Below are positions 63,601 through 64,000 of a DNA stretch of 64,000 nucleotides, piece after piece. A program made the translations under genes and the position numbers. Within the stretch, counting starts at the first letter, position 1. Every line of letters begins with the position of its first letter. Source of the DNA: Liolophura sinensis (lineage: Eukaryota > Mollusca > Polyplacophora > Chitonida > Chitonidae); NCBI RefSeq assembly GCF_032854445.1, contig NC_088295.1, positions 8,122,501-8,186,500 on the forward strand. The letters are read 5' to 3'. A model generated the notes under the pieces. That model did not search any database. It was not told the origin of the DNA and saw nothing but the letters and a program-made list of their open reading frames with translations.

Positions 63601-64000
63601 ATGAATATTGTTGTTTTCAGGCTGCGTACATGTTTGGAACAATTCCTGATGCCCTAGGTGTCCTCTCCCCAGACAACCCTAACTACACACCCCAGAGATT
63701 CGCTAACTGGGGGCTCATCGGGGCGCTTGGTCTGAAAATAACCCACATAGAGAATCTACCGGTGGACAGCACATTCGAGTCGATTACTGACACCTTACAG
63801 ATTTACGAGGACTCCATGTCCTCTGCTCAGGTACATACTGCACGTTTGTGTTATTCGTCGCCCTCCTGATCAATGGGGAATTCCATGTGTTAACTATGTA
63901 TACCCGATCTTTGTCCATGTAGTCTTATTCTATTCGGTTTCACAGCAGACAGTATCTGACTGTCGCGAAACCAGTATTGCTTCTGTTCGATCACTCTTTA
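9610..64000 (+). CDS. Giant modular secreted glycoprotein gene (multi-exon, 3' end outside the window)
   Basis: One plus-strand gene explains all exons from 9610 onward. Every exon joins the next in a compatible phase. The order is: signal-peptide exon; an exon ending like a half module; 41 tandem two-exon modules of 152 residues (one lost in the gap); a mucin-like Ser/Thr-rich segment; degenerate A-like and B-like modules; then a run of 55-70-residue helical repeats continuing past the edge. The later repeats show a spaced pattern (W/F-x-S/A..L..L....F...D...I...A.AG.LD.L....F....A..I..K) that recalls the stereocilin/otoancorin/mesothelin proteins, which are extracellular, glycosylated and predicted superhelical. 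That assignment is inference. The product would exceed 6,500 residues even with about five modules removed as assembly artefact. Unit 17 and units around the gap have frame breaks, so the gene as assembled does not translate in one piece. Confidence 0.6.
9844..9900. repeat. 19-bp short tandem repeat, three copies
   Basis: Copies of gcgtttagaaaacacacgt start at 9844, 9863 and 9882; the third is slightly diverged. It lies in the proposed first intron. Each of the first two copies contains CACGTG-like sequence. Confidence 0.8.
10172..10328. repeat. (TACA)n microsatellite, about 39 copies
   Basis: An uninterrupted tetranucleotide run of about 157 bp, followed by a short imperfect remnant to about 10346. 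It keeps frames open on both strands, giving artificial Tyr-Ile-His-Thr and Met-Tyr-Val-Cys repeat frames. Confidence 0.95.
12206..12433 (-). mobile_element. Molluscan Meta-type SINE, 5'-truncated, with target-site duplication
   Basis: The element (12220-12419) is flanked by exact 14-bp direct repeats, tatttgtatttata, at 12206-12219 and 12420-12433. Read on the minus strand it has a conserved core (tcgtgggtttcccccgggct..) and ends with the tail gaatattcttgagtatggcgtaaaacaccaatca plus an A/T-rich end. The tRNA-like head is missing, so the copy is 5'-truncated. The family name is from memory of widespread molluscan elements with this tail. Confidence 0.75.
13849..13989 (+). CDS. Exon 2: N-terminal exon ending as a half B module
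   Basis: Acceptor acaacag at 13848; donor at 13990 (gaag|gtaaga), phase 1 in and out. The end of its product (NETNADLFSQMLNGTERE then FDLIRGKE) lines up with the last third of the B exon (NNSTEEAFYHMVNDQ..FDVIVDSDE). The array is therefore capped by a diverged half module. Two N-glycosylation sequons (NET, NGT) are present. An alternative acceptor at 13861 (cctcag) would give phase 2 and would not join the proposed first exon. Confidence 0.65.
13990..14794 (+). other. Intron before the array
   Basis: AT-rich intron sequence not shared with the 455-bp intron of the array units, which marks it as outside the homogenised region. No element recognised. Confidence 0.6.
14795..15395 (+). CDS. Module unit 1 (diverged first unit)
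   Basis: Exon A 14795-14967, exon B 15113-15395. The first 104 bp of exon A differ from the consensus at many codons (GIPLWEAKILVSELARLNND); from 14899 on it is consensus. Exon B starts with ATA (Ile) instead of ATG. B10 Ala, B51 Gly, B72 Glu. It looks like the ancestral edge copy, partly overwritten by the array. Confidence 0.9.
15851..16451 (+). CDS. Module unit 2
   Basis: Exon A 15851-16023, exon B 16169-16451. First fully consensus unit. B10 Gly, B51 Ser, B72 Glu. Confidence 0.92.
16907..17507 (+). CDS. Module unit 3
   Basis: Exon A 16907-17079, exon B 17225-17507. B10 Ala, B51 Ser, B72 Gly. The following intron has a private tatatatgcacgg variant. Confidence 0.92.
17963..18563 (+). CDS. 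Module unit 4
   Basis: Exon A 17963-18135, exon B 18281-18563. B10 Gly, B51 Ser, B72 Glu. The short intron carries 'gcttgagatg', shared with units 7 and 8. Confidence 0.92.
19019..19619 (+). CDS. Module unit 5
   Basis: Exon A 19019-19191, exon B 19337-19619. B10 Ala, B51 Ser, B72 Glu. Confidence 0.92.
20075..20675 (+). CDS. Module unit 6
   Basis: Exon A 20075-20247, exon B 20393-20675. B10 Gly, B51 Ser, B72 Glu. The downstream intron has 'ataaggtag' where other units have 'atacggtag'. Confidence 0.92.
21131..21731 (+). CDS. Module unit 7
   Basis: Exon A 21131-21303, exon B 21449-21731. B10 Gly, breaking the Ala/Gly alternation with unit 6. B25 is Lys instead of Glu, which keeps the sequon (NKS). 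B51 Ser, B72 Gly. Confidence 0.92.
22187..22787 (+). CDS. Module unit 8
   Basis: Exon A 22187-22359 with Lys at A28 (consensus Glu); exon B 22505-22787. B10 Ala, B51 Ser, B72 Glu with a silent gaagaagcc. Its downstream intron variants (gtgaacaaag, catacgatag) recur after unit 17. Confidence 0.92.
23243..23843 (+). CDS. Module unit 9
   Basis: Exon A 23243-23415, exon B 23561-23843. B10 Gly, B51 Ser, B72 Gly. Its short intron (ggaataaggaattaagattattt) is private to units 9 and 18. Confidence 0.92.
24299..24899 (+). CDS. Module unit 10
   Basis: Exon A 24299-24471 followed by an unusual gtgagtcct donor side; exon B 24617-24899. B10 Ala, B51 Gly, B72 Gly. No counterpart in the later repeat of this block (units 17-21). 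Confidence 0.92.
25355..25955 (+). CDS. Module unit 11
   Basis: Exon A 25355-25527 (gtgagtcct), exon B 25673-25955. B10 Gly, B51 Gly, B72 Gly. Counterpart: unit 19. Confidence 0.92.
26411..27011 (+). CDS. Module unit 12
   Basis: Exon A 26411-26583, exon B 26729-27011. B10 Ala, B51 Gly, B72 Glu. The short intron has lost its usual stops in the B frame (aatacag for aatatag, gatgcattc for gatgaattc). It is therefore open from 26603 into exon B, and aatacag is a possible extra acceptor. Counterpart: unit 20. Confidence 0.92.
27467..28067 (+). CDS. Module unit 13
   Basis: Exon A 27467-27639, exon B 27785-28067. B10 Gly, B51 Gly, B72 Glu. The short intron has 'aaagatttaag', shared with units 15 and 21. 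Confidence 0.92.
28523..29123 (+). CDS. Module unit 14
   Basis: Exon A 28523-28695, exon B 28841-29123. B10 Ala, B51 Ser, B72 Gly. The short intron has 'catgtatcg', as in unit 1. Confidence 0.92.
29579..30179 (+). CDS. Module unit 15
   Basis: Exon A 29579-29751, exon B 29897-30179. B10 Gly, B51 Gly, B72 Glu. B63 is Cys instead of Trp, adding a fifth, unpaired cysteine in this module. Confidence 0.92.
30635..31235 (+). CDS. Module unit 16
   Basis: Exon A 30635-30807, exon B 30953-31235. B10 Ala, B51 Ser, B72 Gly. The downstream intron is unusually diverged (gactagctgggctggg, ttgatgagttg). Confidence 0.92.
31691..32292 (+). pseudogene. Module unit 17 with a one-base frameshift
   Basis: Exon A 31691-31863, exon B 32009-32292 (284 instead of 283 bp). 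An extra A in 'gtcaagacgg' (consensus gtcagacgg, near 32258-32260) shifts the frame. The product ends NDQVKTGV and stops at a TGA at 32270-32272. B10 Gly, B51 Ser, B72 Glu. Neighbouring sequence has no other indels, so this may be a real disruption or a single consensus error. Confidence 0.85.
32748..33348 (+). CDS. Module unit 18
   Basis: Exon A 32748-32920, exon B 33066-33348. B10 Gly, B51 Ser, B72 Gly. Near-identical to unit 9, including the private short intron. Confidence 0.92.
33804..34404 (+). CDS. Module unit 19
   Basis: Exon A 33804-33976 (gtgagtcct), exon B 34122-34404. B10 Gly (third Gly in a row), B51 Gly, B72 Gly. Matches unit 11. Confidence 0.92.
34860..35460 (+). CDS. Module unit 20
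   Basis: Exon A 34860-35032, exon B 35178-35460. B10 Ala, B51 Gly, B72 Glu. Shares with unit 12 the short intron that is open into exon B (from 35052). Confidence 0.92.
35916..36516 (+). CDS. Module unit 21
   Basis: Exon A 35916-36088, exon B 36234-36516. B10 Gly, B51 Gly, B72 Glu. Matches unit 13; last Gly-10 unit in the array. Confidence 0.92.
36972..37572 (+). CDS. Module unit 22
   Basis: Exon A 36972-37144, exon B 37290-37572. B10 Ala, B51 Ser, B72 Gly. The short intron has 'gctagtagataaag', shared with unit 17. Transition unit before the four-unit cycle. Confidence 0.92.
38028..38628 (+). CDS. Module unit 23 (type a of the four-unit cycle)
   Basis: Exon A 38028-38200, exon B 38346-38628. 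Type a has Gly at B12 (FGAEQ) and Gly at B30 (FGQM); B10 Ala, B51 Ser, B72 Glu. The short intron reads gatgccagggtat. Confidence 0.92.
39084..39684 (+). CDS. Module unit 24 (type b)
   Basis: Exon A 39084-39256, exon B 39402-39684. Type b has a short intron with gattacatcgcagg, a silent ctaaac in exon B, and a long intron with agtaaagcaaacaaagg. Confidence 0.92.
40140..40740 (+). CDS. Module unit 25 (type c)
   Basis: Exon A 40140-40312, exon B 40458-40740. Type c has gattacaacgcagg, an acceptor tract ttacctttt, B51 Gly and B72 Gly. Confidence 0.92.
41196..41796 (+). CDS. Module unit 26 (type d)
   Basis: Exon A 41196-41368 with Ala at A42 (SAEM for SPEM); exon B 41514-41796. B51 Ser, B72 Glu. 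The following intron is the most diverged of the set (attgtacgg, gtcgagtc, gcctattatcc). Confidence 0.92.
42252..42852 (+). CDS. Module unit 27 (type a)
   Basis: Exon A 42252-42424, exon B 42570-42852. FGAEQ and FGQM variants, ctgaac. Exactly 4224 bp after unit 23. Confidence 0.92.
43308..43908 (+). CDS. Module unit 28 (type b)
   Basis: Exon A 43308-43480, exon B 43626-43908. Same private variants as units 24 and 33. Confidence 0.9.
44364..44964 (+). CDS. Module unit 29 (type c)
   Basis: Exon A 44364-44536, exon B 44682-44964. B51 Gly, B72 Gly. Single-base indels start in its long intron (aggtttgaag, gaagagagc), the first sign of poor consensus toward the gap. Confidence 0.9.
45421..46026 (+). 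pseudogene. Module unit 30 (type a) with likely sequencing indels
   Basis: Exon A 45421-45593, exon B 45742-46026 (285 bp). Two one-base insertions (gcagaagcaaag, cattgtttgac) break the frame. It combines type a variants with the silent ctaaac, a combination shared only with unit 35. I regard the indels as contig-end errors. Confidence 0.8.
46483..47082 (+). pseudogene. Module unit 31 (type b') with likely sequencing indels
   Basis: Exon A 46483-46654 (172 bp, 'gctgataacc' lacks one A), exon B 46799-47082 (284 bp, 'gggcctgctc' has an extra C). Carries Leu at A52 and Cys at B57 (LYC), a pair otherwise found only in unit 36. The acceptor tract is also shortened (ttgttcag). Confidence 0.8.
47539..47684 (+). 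pseudogene. Module unit 32, exon A fragment cut by the gap
   Basis: Exon A begins at 47539 and is cut at 47684. Within 146 bp it has three single-base indels (gaagagga, ggagggcg, tctggaatac). Its exon B is missing. Corresponds to unit 37 if the contig ends overlap. Confidence 0.8.
47685..47884. other. Assembly gap of 200 N
   Basis: Exactly 200 Ns, a typical placeholder for a gap of unknown size. Sequence quality falls on both sides (45070-47684 and 47885-51805), seen as single-base indels against the array consensus. Confidence 0.98.
47951..48551 (+). CDS. Module unit 33 (type b), first after the gap
   Basis: Exon A 47951-48123, exon B 48269-48551. Type b markers; matches unit 28. Indels appear in its long intron (gggagtttgagtttaagg, gcaagaaag, tttaatacg). 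Confidence 0.9.
49002..49602 (+). pseudogene. Module unit 34 (type c) with likely sequencing indels
   Basis: Exon A 49002-49173 (172 bp, 'acttcaatg' lacks a C). Exon B 49319-49602 has an extra T (agatgtatagg), a lost C (aattcacagg) and an extra G (caggacggg). Matches unit 29. Confidence 0.8.
50058..50658 (+). pseudogene. Module unit 35 (type a), exon A with one extra base
   Basis: Exon A 50058-50231 (174 bp, 'gtggggaagc'), exon B 50376-50658 intact. FGAEQ and FGQM with the silent ctaaac, as in unit 30 only. Confidence 0.8.
51114..51714 (+). CDS. Module unit 36 (type b')
   Basis: Exon A 51114-51286 with Leu at A52, exon B 51432-51714 with Cys at B57. The same pair of variants as unit 31. Confidence 0.9.
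52169..52769 (+). CDS. Module unit 37 (type c)
   Basis: Exon A 52169-52341, exon B 52487-52769. B51 Gly, B72 Gly, acceptor tract ttacctttt. Confidence 0.92.
53225..53825 (+). CDS. Module unit 38 (type d)
   Basis: Exon A 53225-53397 with Ala at A42, exon B 53543-53825. Its long intron carries the same variants as that after unit 26. Confidence 0.92.
54281..54881 (+). CDS. Module unit 39 (type a)
   Basis: Exon A 54281-54453, exon B 54599-54881. FGAEQ and FGQM, ctgaac. Confidence 0.92.
55337..55937 (+). CDS. Module unit 40 (type b')
   Basis: Exon A 55337-55509 with Met at A52, exon B 55655-55937 with Cys at B57 (LYC). Confidence 0.92.
56393..57470 (+). CDS. Module unit 41: last unit, with mucin-like extension in exon B
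   Basis: Exon A 56393-56565 is consensus. Exon B (56711-57470, 760 bp, phase 0 to 1) follows the array to about 56799 and then diverges (IGKLEGTNMRCFDIFTFKGC keeps the cysteine pattern). From about 56890 to 57345 it encodes a Ser/Thr/Pro/Gly-rich segment with 18-residue repeats such as STSTEVPYTGSTAHSSGG, a likely O-glycosylated mucin-like linker. The exon ends with a helical stretch (LESLEHNILEQLVAS) in the place of the normal B-exon tail. The donor is caa|gtgagt. It appears to be the unhomogenised right edge of the array. Confidence 0.88.
57471..58216 (+). other. Intron with a SINE fragment
   Basis: Not related to the array introns. A SINE piece lies at 57861-57948; no exon was recognised in the rest. 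Confidence 0.7.
57861..57948 (+). mobile_element. SINE 3' fragment
   Basis: Contains gtttcctcgcacaatgatgctgg and then the tail gtgaaatattctttagtacgg plus 'aacaccaatcaa'. This is the same family as 12220-12419 in the opposite orientation, truncated at the 5' side. Confidence 0.7.
58217..58386 (+). CDS. Degenerate exon A-like module
   Basis: Acceptor ttgttacag at 58216, donor ccg|gtaagt at 58387; 170 bp, phase 1 to 0, the same phases as exon A. The product aligns with exon A: LSQLDNDTVHAALNLD against LSELNNRTLEAFIHLG, and LTPEMIGKLPARMLALYP against LSPEMILEIPARMFYFHK. This is a clear paralogous module that escaped homogenisation. Confidence 0.88.
58387..59025 (+). other. Intron between the degenerate A- and B-like exons
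   Basis: Contains a 9-bp inverted repeat (58816-58824 with 58833-58841) and a short (TAA)n tract near 58945-58966. The open frame at 58410-58718 has no usable splice partners and is not called. Confidence 0.6.
59026..59181 (+). CDS. Degenerate exon B-like module
   Basis: Acceptor ttcatccag at 59025, donor cct|gtaagt at 59182; 156 bp, phase 0 to 0. TVTAAASSFEKLQRNAFCCK aligns with LMSAAAAFSAEQRAALCCR of exon B, including the CC pair. Two more cysteines follow (FNCQP, LCP). It lacks the C-terminal third of exon B. Confidence 0.85.
59388..59592 (+). mobile_element. Diverged SINE with tRNA-like head
   Basis: The 5' part has a possible pol III B-box (gagttcaagtc near 59447). The 3' end has gaaacattcttgagtatggcgttaaa and an A-rich tail. 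Same tail type as 12220-12419. It lies in the intron before the exon at 59617. Confidence 0.55.
59617..59783 (+). CDS. Helical-repeat exon 1 of the C-terminal region
   Basis: Acceptor gcacag at 59616, donor gtc|gtaagt at 59784; 167 bp, phase 0 to 2. Encodes a charged helical stretch with WSVDDVRVLLNSAAEDLTTD and ISSMDDQVF, one sequon (NRT), and no cysteine. Start of the stereocilin/mesothelin-like repeat series. Confidence 0.85.
60098..60275 (+). CDS. Helical-repeat exon 2
   Basis: Acceptor tccttag at 60097, donor gct|gtaagt at 60276; 178 bp, phase 2 to 0. Encodes FEDTSQQLAIASKIKSVVG and then WNASTFSTVASSLDNFEISD with the repeat signature ISDLQEISSDA. One sequon (NAS). Confidence 0.85.
60656..60789 (+). 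CDS. Helical-repeat exon 3
   Basis: Acceptor ttatttag at 60655, donor at 60790 (aa|gtaagt); 134 bp, phase 0 to 2. IASSLDILQDQQFSDKTT, then AxKIKEGLG and WSVDSVKK, continuing the helical repeat. Confidence 0.85.
61268..61376 (+). CDS. Helical-repeat exon 4
   Basis: Acceptor tcaccag at 61267, donor gag|gtaagc at 61377; 109 bp, phase 2 to 0. VAKFLKSDRGTISGLSDDG, then AVEALQNETFSTGE with one sequon (NET). Confidence 0.85.
61865..62059 (+). CDS. Helical-repeat exon 5
   Basis: Acceptor gtcgtcag at 61864, donor gag|gtaatc at 62060; 195 bp, 65 codons, phase 0. Shows the repeat best: FSSSDLKTIGTLTSGFG, then IPDSAFAGAIDTLKTV. One sequon (NFS). This spacing of L/I/G residues is what I compare with the stereocilin/mesothelin group. 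Confidence 0.88.
62260..62301 (+). CDS. Helical-repeat exon 6 (42-bp small exon)
   Basis: Acceptor ttccatcag at 62259, donor tcg|gtgagt at 62302; 14 codons (AKKVLEKVKSSLGS), phase 0. It completes the helix that exon 5 begins, equivalent to ARKIKEGLGSS of exon 3, which supports its reality despite its size. Confidence 0.75.
62461..62628 (+). CDS. Helical-repeat exon 7
   Basis: Acceptor cacacatag at 62460, donor aag|gtacaa at 62629; 168 bp, 56 codons, phase 0. FTASTLENLGNIVDGFSSDD, then IPASALAGSLDTVF, closely parallel to exon 5. One sequon (NFT). Confidence 0.85.
62830..62988 (+). CDS. Helical-repeat exon 8, with its end copied into a minisatellite
   Basis: Acceptor atattacag at 62829, donor cag|gtaatc at 62989; 159 bp, 53 codons, phase 0. 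YASKLGSLLAQISVLDLYGL, then DLNLDDVSDVHTLQPSVSQ. The last 24 bases and the donor form the first copy of the 44-bp minisatellite that follows. Donors in later copies could be used instead but would shift the frame or meet a stop at 63034. Confidence 0.8.
62965..63548. repeat. 44-bp minisatellite spanning an exon-intron junction
   Basis: Units of 44 bp start at 62965, 63009, 63053, 63097, 63141, 63185, 63229, 63273 and 63317. Irregular units follow at 63361 (25 bp), 63386 (45), 63431 (44) and 63475 (60), with a partial unit at 63535. Most copies keep an acceptor-like 'attacag', a 15-base in-frame core (CCGTCAGTTAGTCAG) and the donor 'gtaatc'. The first copy contains the real exon end. Confidence 0.93.
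63621..63830 (+). CDS. C-terminal region exon 9
   Basis: Acceptor ttgttttcag at 63620, donor cag|gtacat at 63831; 210 bp, 70 codons, phase 0. AAYMFGTIPDALGVLSPDNP, then RFANWGLIGALGL and FESITDTLQIYEDSM. Trp/Phe-rich compared with the preceding repeats; no sequon or cysteine. Confidence 0.85.
63946..64000 (+). CDS. C-terminal region exon 10 (cut by the window edge)
   Basis: A pyrimidine-rich tract leads to cacagcag, a tandem NAGNAG acceptor (63945 or 63948). The phase-0 frame stays open to the edge: (Q)TVSDCRETSIASVRSLF. The two acceptors would differ by one Gln. The exon is partial, so confidence is limited. Confidence 0.6.

Overview
The window is eukaryotic: GT-AG introns with consistent phases, SINE fragments and microsatellites, and no bacterial-type dense coding. 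A mollusc, probably a bivalve, is the best guess. The main reason is a short interspersed element at 12220-12419, with relatives near 6680, 57900 and 59500. Its tail (gaaatattcttgagta..gcgt.aaa.accaat) is a motif I associate with molluscan Meta-type SINEs; this rests on memory, not a search.

The window is dominated by one plus-strand gene that runs off the right edge. My model starts with a short signal-peptide exon (9610-9649), then a second exon (13849-13989), then a huge tandem array (14795-57470), then at least twelve more exons to 64000. The array is built from a 1056-bp genomic unit holding two exons: A (173 bp) and B (283 bp), with introns of 145 and 455 bp. Splice phases are 1-0-1, so every unit adds exactly 152 residues in frame. 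I count 41 units, one broken by a 200-N gap. Each unit carries four cysteines and about five N-glycosylation sequons. The last unit's B exon changes into a Ser/Thr-rich mucin-like segment with 18-residue repeats. The downstream exons encode degenerate A- and B-like modules and then 55-70-residue alpha-helical repeats. I compare these, with moderate confidence, to the stereocilin/otoancorin/mesothelin group. The product would be a secreted or surface glycoprotein of more than 6,500 residues. The outer units diverge while the interior is almost identical, as in concerted evolution.

The array has internal structure. Units 1-16 mostly alternate Ala/Gly at one codon (a dimer). Units 8-13 are repeated as units 17-21 minus one unit. 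Units 23-41 follow a four-unit cycle. Around the N gap there are many single-base indels, and units 28-32 carry the same private variants as units 33-37. The two contig ends therefore probably overlap, and about five units (4.4 kb) may be counted twice. Unit 17 has an isolated one-base frameshift in otherwise clean sequence.

Left of the gene, positions 1-2100 hold a decayed minus-strand LTR-type retroelement (protease, gag, probable LTR). After it come a degenerate ~150-170-bp tandem repeat with two X-box-like palindromes, a 42-bp minisatellite (3788-4217), a perfect 12-bp hairpin and one isolated exon candidate (6461-6566). The large first intron holds a CATA microsatellite and the SINE. Near the right end a 44-bp minisatellite (62965-63548) has grown out of an exon-intron boundary, copying the splice donor and an acceptor-like site many times.
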